The position numbers and the translations under genes are program-made. Of a DNA stretch of 64,000 nucleotides, positions 22,376 to 32,358 are shown one piece after another. The notes beneath the pieces are model-generated. The model made no database searches. It saw only the letters and a program-made list of their open reading frames with translations, and was not told the origin of the DNA. The first letter of the stretch is position 1; each line of letters opens with the position of its first letter. This DNA comes from Nicotiana tabacum (lineage: Eukaryota > Streptophyta > Magnoliopsida > Solanales > Solanaceae): positions 133,500,237 to 133,564,236 of the forward strand of contig NC_134101.1 of NCBI RefSeq assembly GCF_000715075.1, given 5' to 3'.

Positions 22376-24330
22376 TTGACCGAATAGCCGGAATTTTCGG
22401 AGGTCAGTGAACTTGACGGACTCCGATTGAGCTGAAATTTGGTGGGTCCATCGGAAACGACGTGGTGAGAAAAACTCACTGCTTATGCAGTGAATCATGG
22501 TATTTTTCAGCGTTTTGAGGTCGTTTGGACTGTGTTTTGGACGTTTTTCTATTTTCTGGAAATTATTTCTTAATAATTTTAATTCTTTTTAAATTCAATG
22601 GTGTTGGGGATGACTCCCCATGGTCCCCATGATTAAATACTAGTCATATAATAGGTTTACACATTGACTATTAGCAAATAAACGTGTTGTTGTATTAAAT
22701 TCAATAATAGAGGTGTAAGATTTTATTGACTAGGTCTTACAAGGTATAATTCATATTGTGTAATGATATAATTATTTTGTAAGAAAGTAAAATTCTCTAT
22801 TTGATATCCTGGATGACTAATGATTGGAGCGTTTGGCATGTTTGTGCATAAATAATTTCTCAAATTTAAGTTTATATTTTCATGCCCTACGTGATTACTA
22901 GTTTGGATTTTCGATGAAGAATTTTGTTCTATGTTGTATGAGTTTTATAATGCTGGTATGACTTTTAAGCTATGGTCTACCATAAAATAATTTTATGAGC
23001 TAAATATATATTCACTTGTAAATTGAGAATTTTATGAGTAATAAATAGTTACCACTGAAGTGGTTTGTTTATTTGAACTCATGAAAAATTCTTAGTAAAT
23101 TTGTACATGTGAAATTATATCTATTCATGGATTGAGCAATATGATTAATAAGTAGGATCCACAAAATGGTCTATGTATTTGAGTCATTGAAATATGTTTA
23201 ATATACCATGTGAAAATTATCCTTGAGAAATCTACATTAATGGTGGAGGTTCATAACTAGAAAAAGAGTATTTATCTTTTGGTACTAGTGAAACTAACTC
23301 CACCCATGAGAAGAGATATTGGGGTTTTCACTGAACGGGAGAAAATATAATATCTCAGGTTCTTATGTATTTAATAAAAGGATAATTTATTGCAAAAGGA
23401 GATATTATATATCCTAGAAATAGGAAGAAAATAATATATGCCTTGAGCTCATAGTGTAATTATAAGGAGAATGGAAATCAATATCATATTTATTTTAATT
23501 CATGAAACTACTTAAAACGGTTATTCTCCGAGTTTGGTTACAGGCTAGTGGTCATGAATTTGACGGACTCCGATTAACCTGAAACTTGGTGGGTTCATTG
23601 AAAACGATCTAGTGAAAAAAAACTCCTTGCTATGCAGTGAATCATGTTGTTTTTTTGGCATTTTGAGGTCGTCTAGATGGGTTTTCAAGCAGTTTATTAA
23701 ATTGAATTTGTTATAAATATGAAAAATTATTCTTTATATATCGGCTATATTTGTGTTAAATCTGAAACATGATGATTCAACTTGATATTATATATAGCAA
23801 GAATGCAAATCACATGGATTTAATCCTGACTACGCCAAAAAAAATAATTTATTCGAATTTGGTCTAGTTTTTGGCGATCATGAATTTCACGATCTCCGAA
23901 TGACCTGAAATTCGGTAGGATCATTGGAAACGATCATTTAAGAAGAACTCACTGCTATGCAGTGAATCACATCGTATTTTGACGATTTGGGATCGTTTAG
24001 GTGAGTTTTTTGGAGGTTTGACGGATTAAAATGTGATTTACATACGAAAAGTCATTCTTTCTATCATTTTATATGTCTAATCTGGAACATGATAACACAT
24101 GTTGATTTGACATGAATTGGTATATGATAAAAAAAATGTAGGTCATATTTTAAATTCTTAAAAAAATGCTTAAAATGATAATTTTCCAAATTTGGTCGCA
24201 ATTTTTGATTGATATGAAATTTGGTAGATTTATCAGAAATAGTCCAGTCAACAATAATCACCACTATACAGTGTGAAATATTAATTTTAGTATTTTAAGA
24301 CTGTTTAAATGGGTATTGAGCATTTTTTTT
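22376..24330 (+). repeat. Four diverged copies of a ~170-bp module with a hairpin
   Basis: Copies lie at about 22376-22550, 23519-23690, 23847-24020 and 24173-24330. Each runs roughly: TTTGGTC, then GACGGACTCCGAT (or variants), GAAATTTGGTGGG, AAACGA, AACTCACTGC-TAT-GCAGTGAATCA, and TTTTGAGGTCGTTT. The hairpin CACTGC/GCAGTG is perfect at 22477-22492 and 23951-23965, one-armed at 23624-23639, and eroded to CACTATACAGTG at 24262-24273. Copies 2 to 4 are spaced about 327 bp apart. Confidence 0.8.
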
Positions 24331-24360
24331 AATATGGAACTTAATCCTCAGAGAAAAGTT

Positions 24361-25130
24361 CGTGGTTGTGATAAAGTGGTGATGGGAATAAACCCCTATT
24401 GTCTTCATTTTTTATTTATAGTGAGATAATAAATTTATGTGTTGACATTAGGTCTTCCTCCATATCGGATAAATTTATTATGAACTCACTGGCTATAGTT
24501 ACTAGTTATTGATAACCAGTATTAACTCTCCATCTGAGCTTAAAGGGTTGAATCAATTTTGTAACTACAATACAATCATGATTAAGTGGTGATAGAAATA
24601 TATTTCTATGGTCTTCCACTATTAATTTCAAGTGAGTAATAAATTTATGTGTTGACTTTAGGTCTTCCTCCATATCGGATAAATTTATTGTAAGCTCACT
24701 AGGTGAAATACTAGTAATTGACATCGTGTACTTACTCTCCATCTGAGTATACATGTTGGATCAATGAAACTAGAGCTATTAAAAATGATGTTCACTTGAC
24801 TTAAATTAACAGTATACTCTCCATCTGAGTTGGGTCTGTTTTAATTATTGGAGTGAATAATCTGGCATTGCATATGTATGTTGCATGAGTAGTTCTTTCC
24901 CATCGAAATTGCTATTCAAGATGCATGACATATATGTGTAGTGTGTTTTAAAATTTTTGTATTAAAAAGTTATATACAATTGACTGAAAATAATAGTATG
25001 CTCTCCATCTGAGTTGGTTCTATTTATTTTTGGATTGTATAATTCTTGCATTATATAATATACTTTGCATGAATAATTCTTTTCCCATCGAAATTTATTA
25101 TTCCAGATGCATGTATGTATATAAATATTG
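24361..25130 (+). repeat. Tandem leader repeats with CTCTCCATCTGAG
   Basis: Two about 210-bp copies (24361-24570 and 24571-24780) share GGTCTTCCTCCATATCGGAT at matching places, followed by two about 185-bp copies with TTTCCCATCGAAAT. The phrase CTCTCCATCTGAG recurs at 24526, 24735, 24817 and 25001. Non-coding. Confidence 0.8.
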
Positions 25131-25479
25131 AATGCAGTCTGAAATTTACTATTCAGTGTTTTGACTTATTATGATCTATTTAATATTTTTATCTCAACTT
25201 CACAATGATTTTATGCAATTTGTCGTATTACTTGTTAAAATTTTCTTTTAGTGATAAGGCATTAATTTTAAGGATGCAATATATGTACTTTTGTTAGAAG
25301 GAATTTAATTCCGGTTTCTGGGCAAAATAAGAGATGGATATTTGCTTTATTTTTCGAATAACTCTTGAGTTATTGAGCTTAATAAACACTTTATCACTTG
25401 TGGTACATGAATGCATGACCTTGTTATTATATATTGATGTCTCTCCTGAACAGAACAATATTAGTCTACCTCATAAGAG

Positions 25480-26450
25480 AATATGTTCTTCAAAATTGAG
25501 TAAAACTTATATGTGCACTTTTATCTAAGTCATATTAATCTGGATAGGATTTCAAGTTGGTCAAGTATGGACCTTAAGGTTCATTGAAAGTAGAGGCACT
25601 ACCAACTTGTGGATCCTGTTTGGAAGGAAATTTGACTAAAAGATGTTTCCCTTTAAAAGGAAATAAAACTAGTGATAAGCTAGAATGAATCCTTTCTGAT
25701 TTGTATGGTTAAATGAACATACTCGTAAGAGATAGATTTTGAGTATTTTATGACGTTCATAAATGATTACTCAAAATATTAATATATTTATTTGATGCAC
25801 TGTAAGTCTTAATGAATTAAGTAATTCAAGGTTTTTAAGACTTGAAATAGAGAAGCACCAAAGAAATATATTAAGTTACTACAATTTGATTGTAGTGGCG
25901 AGCATCTCTCTAAAGAGTTTTTTAGTTACATATCAGAATAGGGATTACATCTCAATTGACTACACCATAAACTCCATAATAGAGTCGTGTAGTAGAAAGA
26001 AGAAATAAGTCTCTTTTGGATATGGATAGACTAATGACGTGTTATTCAGATTTGCCTTATTTATTTTTGGAATATTTCCTGGAAACTTCAAATTACATTC
26101 TGAATTTAGTTCATTCTAAGCTAGTACCTGGGACATCTATAGAACTGTCGACTAAATGTAAGCTTGGTCTGTGGCATCTTCAGATATAGGATTATCCCGC
26201 ATATGTGCTGAAAGGGAAAGCAGATATGTAAGTTGGAACTAAGGATGGATAGGTGCATGTTTATCGAATATCCAAGAAAACGAATGAAGCTTTATTTTAT
26301 TGTCCTAAAGAAAATAAGGCAATTGTTAAAACAAATGCATTTTTCTAGATAAGGACTGTTTAATAAAACATGTTCCTAGAAGTAAACTATTTTTACAGGA
26401 ACTGGGCAAAGAAATAACTAGATGTTCAAGAACATCAAAACCCACACATC
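25480..26450 (+). pseudogene. Decayed copia pre-integrase and integrase domain
   Basis: In shifting frames this reads as the GAG-pre-integrase end (KYGPLRFIE), then SDKLELIHSDLCG-like sequence, FEYFMTFINDYSKYGYIYLM (integrase core, first Asp region), a FDCSGEHLSKEF region where the second Asp motif is expected, and PAYVLKGKADM. Many stop codons and frame breaks interrupt it. Integrase would insert cDNA into the genome; this copy cannot encode it. Gag and the protease are not recognisable upstream. Confidence 0.75.
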
Positions 26451-26689
26451 AGAATTGACGTTCCATTGCATTTAAGTAGTGGGAGAACGTTAATAGACAT
26501 AATATGCCTTTATCGAGTGGGAGTGATGTTTGAACATTGAACACTATAGTAAGAAGTCACTAATATTTCAATGTTGTGAGGTAACGAAGGTAATATTAGT
26601 GGTACTTCGTCTTAGTGGGAGAAAGCTAAAGAAAATTATAGTTCGGTGTTCATTCTTGGGATAGTTTCGGTAACAGGATCTCTGAAGAG

Positions 26690-26860
26690 TTTAATACCAA
26701 ACTAGATAATTACGACAAAGTACTACTGGACAAATATTGCATCAGATATAACTTGGCAAGATTCTTTAACAAAACCTTATTTGGTGAAGACTTTTAATAG
26801 TCATGTAAAAGAATGCCTGAGAAAGTTGTAGATGCATGGTTATGAGTCTAAGTGGGAGAT
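26690..26860 (+). pseudogene. Terminal fragment of copia RNase H
   Basis: Reads ASDITWQDSLTKP...FNSHVKECL...MHGYESKWEIVG, the usual end of copia RNase H just before the polypurine tract. The reverse transcriptase that should lie between integrase and this point is deleted: only about 240 bp separates them. Confidence 0.7.
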
Positions 26861-26942
26861 TGTTGGGGCATATACTATTAACCATGCATTTGGATATAGT
26901 ATATTCTAATAATTATCATGGTTAAAAGTCTAAGTGGGAGAT
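26850..26942 (+). repeat. Duplicated polypurine tract with a stub of LTR start
   Basis: GTCTAAGTGGGAGATTGTTGG occurs twice (about 26850 and 26927, the motif given here in short form). The first copy is followed by about 50 bp resembling the LTR start (CATATACTATTAACCATG..., then TTTGGATATAGTAT), the second by the real LTR. Confidence 0.85.
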
Positions 26943-28272
26943 TGTTGGGATATATACTATTAACCATGAGTTTGGTTTAGATATAGTATTTATTATGAAA
27001 TAATTGTTTATTCAGTTTTAATAAAGTTTTAAATAGATCATATAATAGTCTGTGTCCTTTGCTTATATAGTAGATGATTTAGTGTATATAGTTTAGCTTA
27101 TACACGGAAGATTAAATCATCGGTTCATATAAGTATAAAGTTTGAGTTCACAATCTAATGATGGAATTGGACAAACCATCAGGAATGATTGTAGCACAAG
27201 ATTAAATATAATTAATCTTGATTATGGGAATGGTTTCATTCCAACTTCTTGTGCTAGTACATTTTGTATGTATTGAACGGATCAGGTAGAGATAAGTATT
27301 TTATACTGACTTAATAAAATAAACTCTCTAGCCATTAAATGTACTTATACTCTTAATCTTGATATAATTATTATTAGTTGTGTATATTATTACTGTTTTG
27401 ATTTATTAAAAGGCGAGATTCTTTCGTGGATCAATATGCCTGGTAAATTGGATAATAATAATATATATTGGCGAAGTAATAGTTAGTTGATGGAATCCAT
27501 GTCTCAGTTTAGAGATTGATGATATACCTTTATGAAAGCTTATAAGTTTTCACGTGTAAACCCGGCCGGTGGATTTTGTATCCGACACATGAAATAAGTT
27601 AAGCGAAAGTCTAAAGGAAATAATCAATAAATTAAATCGCCAGTAATTTAATTTAATTGATTCGTATCTGAATCTTAACATGAGGAGTTAAATAAGATTT
27701 AATGGATGAATTTCGAAATTGAATAAGGAGTGTAATTACGAATTTTTAGTGGAATAATTCGTAATTAATTATGGTGGATATTAATTTCGAAAATTACAAA
27801 TTAATTCCATAATTGGAAGCCTTGTTAATTAAATTCTGTGGTCCCTACTGTGCCTAAATAATAGGAAATAAAGGAATCCTTTTTCTGGTGGAAAAGAAAA
27901 CCTAACAGGTTTTGGAAAAGGGTCTTAACCCTTAAAACTTGTGCTATAAATACATAAGGTTTCCACCTAGAGGGATGAGTACATGGTGACTGAAATTTTT
28001 AGCCAAGTTTTCCTAGAAATTTCGCCCACACGAAATTGCTATTTTCGGGTATTATTTGGGTAACACAGTAGAAGACCGGGGAACGTTCGAGGATCACGAT
28101 TGTGCGGGTGATGGAGATTCTATTAAGAAGTTATGGAACTGAAGGCTCACGTGGTAGAAAAGATATGTTCACGCTTCAAGAGGTAACCCGTGAAATCCCG
28201 TTTATGCTAGTTGTCTAAATTACATGTGATTTTGATACTGGAATTGCTTCCGCTGCATATAATAATCCATCA
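26943..28272 (+). repeat. 3' LTR of the copia element
   Basis: 1330 bp, same ends as the 5' LTR, TATA box at 27945-27952. The target-site duplication ACTTC follows at 28273-28277. Confidence 0.93.
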
Positions 28273-28277
28273 ACTTC

Positions 28278-29531
28278 AAGTGAAAATTACCACTATTCTG
28301 TTGTTGCATGACTTGCTAGCGCGCAAATTCGTCTCATCCAATTGAAGATCTCCTCCTCCTTTTTCGCCTGAGACCCAATCTTCCAGCAGTAAATTTTGAT
28401 AAGTCAAATTTTCAGTAGAACGGTTTAATTCTATACTAATTTAGTTGGCAAAAGACAAAATTCATAATGCATCTGCAAAACAAGGACAATTACTGACATG
28501 CATGTAAAAAATTCTACGAAGAAATTATTCAAACGAATAGAAAACTAACATATACTATCTAATTTTTAATTACCAGCAGAACAAGTACAATAAACAAAGA
28601 AAAACAGTACAAATAAGTCACCAAATCAGAGAGCTCACACCAAATTCAAATAGAAGAAAGATGGATAAACTTTGAATCAGTTAAGATCAAATCCTGATTT
28701 TTATCAACATATAGGCAAAAAACAAAAGATTGCAAGAAAACTTACCAGATCAATGAGCTCACACTTGAAAGAGGGAAAACCAGAAAGAGCAAAAAAATTG
28801 AGAAAGAATTGAAAAACGAAAAGTAAAAGGATAAGTGACTACTGTGGGACTATGTATAGCAGCACACATGTTACTTAAGGAAAGAATCATATACTTACCA
28901 AATTACCCATAAAGTAAGGCACAATTACCGAATTACCCTTCGTCGTACCTCACACCTTCACTTACTATATAGTAGAATAAGGTCTATAAAATAAATCAGC
29001 AGCAACTTTTTGTAACATACATATTGATAACCTGCTACAGATGACATCAATGACTCATTACAATCGAAAAATACGCTTATTATACTAAAACAAGTAGGAA
29101 TTTTTTCATTCCTATACAATATTTGAAACTTATTTAATACAATATTTGACACTTATTTATTAAAATTATTCAAATTTTGTATATTACCCATCCTAAACAA
29201 GTTTTTCTTACAATTTATATACAATCCATTATCAGTGCCTTAAATTAGGGGATGTTTTGCTTGAAAAAGGGCGTAACCAAAAGGATCGAAGTCCAAATTG
29301 TCCTTCCATCTAGATAAGACTCCTTCCGGTTGTATCTTACCTATTTTAAGCCATAATTAGCGCAACTCTTCTCTTTCTTTGCCATAATTACCTATTTTAA
29401 GAAAAGAATAGTGTATGGTACAACAACACACAAAGTAAAAACAAATTTCAAAAACTTTAATACAAATTTAAATATATCTACAACAACATGCATATTTGAT
29501 GGAAACTTAGGATTTGGTTCTGTATAGAAAA
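28278..29531. other. AT-rich spacer between the copia element and the nested gypsy pair
   Basis: Holds the two 5' candidate exons of the doubtful minus-strand gene (28291-28367, 28746-28850), a likely promoter-side sequence to their right, and otherwise AT-rich sequence with no recognisable gene or repeat. Confidence 0.4.
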
Positions 29532-29536
29532 CCTGG
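29532..29536. repeat. Left target-site duplication of the outer chromovirus
   Basis: CCTGG, found again at 63700-63704 directly after the far end of the 5' LTR, 34 kb away. Confidence 0.92.
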
Positions 29537-32358
29537 TGTCACGACCCTAAATCCGGACTCGGTCGCCTCTCGTGAAGACAAGGCTAGCCGACACTTCCCA
29601 TTTCAGTATTTAACAGTTAAACAATAAGAAACAGTCTAAAGCATGATAAAATAATTCAAAGTTTAAGCAGATAATAGCATAATTTGCGGAATACAACCCA
29701 ACACAGTCCGATACCGGGGTGTCACTAGTCATGAGCATCTAAACAATCCGGAATACTCAGAGGAATCTACAGAGTTTAATACAGTAACTAAGAACATGGA
29801 GAAATAAGATAGGGAAGAAGCTCCGGGCTGAGAACGCCGATAGCTACCTAGAGACTCATCGGATCCGCCTGAGCTGGAAAGATCAGCACTCGGGAGTAGG
29901 ACCAGATTCGCCTAAATCTGCACACGGGGTGTAGGGAGTAAAGTGAGTACTCCAACTCAGTGAGTAATAATCATAAATAAAGACTGAAAGCAGGAAATCA
30001 CGTAAAGCACATTTGCATACTATAATAAAGCAGTAAAACCAGTGAAGCAGTAAAATCGATAAAAGATATGTGAAGGTCATTTAACTCAAATTAAACTTCA
30101 CGAAAACCTTTTTCAACAATTTGAGCAGGTAAATGACAGGAAATTAAGGAAAATAAACACATAAAGGTTCGTCCCTCGGGCACAACATCAACAAATCCGC
30201 CCTCGGGCAATATCTCAGAACAATACCAGCCCCTCGGGCTATATCTCACATCACAATGTGTACCCCGTGCTCACTGAGGGTGTGCAGACTCCTGAAGGGG
30301 CCTCTTACGGCCTAAGCGCAATATCAAGCCATCTCGTGGCATCATCACTAGGCTCTCGGCCTCATATCAATCAAGCCACCTCATGGCGTATATATCTCAG
30401 GCCCTCGGCCTCAAATCAAGCTCAGTGTTTCCTCACAACATAGGCCCTCGGCCTTACTCAGTCAAAAATCCTCACAAGTCACTCGGCAGTAGTAAAACAG
30501 GATTTCTCAACCCAATTATCATTTAAAAAATCATATAAGTGTTAAAACATAGTAAACATGGTTGAGTATGAAAACGGTGAAATATATCATGACTGAGTCC
30601 AAGTATAAAGTTAAAACGGTGAGGAAATATCAATAAAAATCCCCGAAGGATTCAAATAATTGGCACGAGGCCCAAATATGACATTCAACCCAAATAATGA
30701 TGATAACAAATAGATTTTCAGTCAAATACGTGGTAAAATAGTCATTCGGGACGGACTAAGTCACAATTCCCAATAGTGCACGACCCCACGCTCGTCATCA
30801 AGCGTGTGCGTCACCCCAATATAGCACAACGATGTGCAATCCGGGGTTTCATACTCTCAGAACATCATTTACAATCATTACTCACCCCAAACCGGACAAA
30901 TCTCTAGCTCGCGACGCCTTTGCCCCTCGAATCAGCCTCCAATCGCGTCGAATCTATCCAAAATCAGAATCACGGCGTCAAAATATGCTAAAAAAATGAA
31001 GCCCAAGCGAAAATAATCAATATACAACACAAATCCCGAAATTATCAAAGCCTGAACCTCGGGCCCACGTCTCGTAATTCGATAAAATTCACATCAATAG
31101 GTTCTTTATCTCCCCACGAGTTCATACATATAAAAAGTACCAAAATCTGACCACAGTAGGTCCCTCAAATCCTCAATTCTAGGTCTCCAATACCAAGCCC
31201 TAGTTTTCCCAATTTTAACCATTAAATTTCATTAATTATAGCTCTAATCCGTGAAATAATACCATAGGGACGAGTTTTAGGTCCAAAATCCTTACCTCAA
31301 TGAAGTTCCCTTGAAATCTCTCTTCAAAATCGTCCAAAAAGCTCCCAAGCCGAGTCAAAAATGGTGGAATAGCTCAAAAATCGCGAAGGAAACAATTTAT
31401 ACCTTCTGGCCCAGGCATTTTCGTATCTGCGGCCAATTTACCGCTTCTGCGGTACCACATTTGCGGTCAACCAACCGCTTATGCGGTTTTGACTTAAGTT
31501 CCCATGCTTCCGAATCTGCGATGAAATATCCGCATTTGCGACATTGTAGGTGCGGTCCTCCTAACCGCTTCTGCGGTTTCTACCTCCCTAGCTCATTTCC
31601 GCTTCTGCGGATCCCATCCTCACATCTGCGGTATCGTACCTGCGGTCCCCAATCCGCACGTACGGAAATACCAGAAGCAGAAAAATCTTCAGCTGCAAAA
31701 TCTCAAACTTCCCCATCGACCATCCGAAATCACCCCGAGGCCCCCGGGACCTCAACCAAAAGCACAAACATATCCCATAACCTTATTCAAACTTGTACTA
31801 TTCTTCAAAACACCTCAAACAATATCAAATCAACCAAAACACGTCAGATTCAAGCCTAAATTTCCAAAAATCTTCCAAATTCTGCTTTTGATAAAAAACC
31901 CAACCAAACCACGTCCGAATGACTTAAAATTTTGCACACACATCCCAAATGACACAACGGAACTACTGCAACTCTCGGAATTCCATTTCGACCCCTATAT
32001 CAAAATCTCGCCTACCAATCGAAAATCGTCAAAATATCAACTTCGCCAATTCAAGCCTAAATCAACTCCGAACCTCCAAAACTCATTCTGATCACGCTTC
32101 TAAGTCCCAAATCACCTCCTGAAGCTAAAAAAACCATCGGAACTCACATCCGAGTCCTCTAACACGTAAGTCAACATCCGGTTGACTTTTCCAACTTAAG
32201 CTTCTTCAAAAGAGACTAAGTGTCTCAAACCTTACCAAATCCTTTTCGAACCCGAGCCAACCAACCCGATCACACACAGAACTGATAGACAAGCAATAAG
32301 AAGCAGAGAAGGGGGAAATGGAGCGGTAAGTCATGAGACGACTGGTCGGGTCGTCACA
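29537..32358 (-). repeat. 3' LTR of the outer chromovirus
   Basis: 2822 bp with TGTCACGACC at the left and GGTCGTCACA at the right (a TG...CA border in minus orientation). It contains a cluster of GCCCCTCGGGC-type inverted repeats (30172-30480) and a cluster of CCGCTTCTGCGG-type inverted repeats (31420-31680). Open frames inside it on the plus strand have no protein similarity. Confidence 0.92.
31420..31680. repeat. Cluster of short CCGC...GCGG hairpin motifs in the LTR
   Basis: About a dozen degenerate copies of ACCGCTTCTGCGGT / TCTGCGG / TTTGCGGT within 260 bp, GC-rich compared with the flanking LTR. A matching but partly eroded cluster is in the 5' LTR half at about 62760-63005. Confidence 0.75.

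Larger units (their letters stand above)
20792..28272 (+). mobile_element. Young non-autonomous Ty1/copia LTR retrotransposon
   Basis: A 7481-bp element bounded by 5-bp ACTTC duplications and two 1330-bp LTRs (TGTTGG...CATCA) that differ at only four positions by eye. A Met-tRNA primer site follows the left LTR and a polypurine tract precedes the right one. The interior lacks an intact gag or pol: about 3.3 kb is repeat-rich non-coding leader, then stop-riddled pre-integrase/integrase remnants and a short RNase H tail with no reverse transcriptase. The near-identical LTRs show recent transposition, so the machinery must have come from another copia element. Confidence 0.92.
19111..28850 (-). 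other. Candidate minus-strand multi-exon gene split by the copia insertion
   Basis: Possible exons with GT...AG borders: 28746-about 28850 (no ATG, donor GTAAGT), 28291-28367 (follows TCTCAG, donor GTAATT), 20623-20661 (follows CTCTTAG, donor GTGAGT), 19823-19837 (donor GTAAGC), 19712-19735 (follows TTATTTGCAG, donor GTATGT, reads FELALPTD) and 19111-19185 (ends SYAAAWKLNSFF then stop). The last four are all phase 0, and the final one encodes a hydrophobic segment (LILLVAGVALSYAAAWK) like a C-terminal membrane anchor. No convincing start codon in that frame exists: the two ATGs in 28291-28367 lead to short frames. I do not recognise the protein, and very short exons are a warning sign. It could be a non-coding transcript or chance. 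Confidence 0.22.

Noticed and set aside
31311..31859. 182-codon plus-strand open frame
   Set aside because: Lies inside the chromovirus LTR over the hairpin cluster; the other LTR copy breaks it, and the peptide is repeat-derived.
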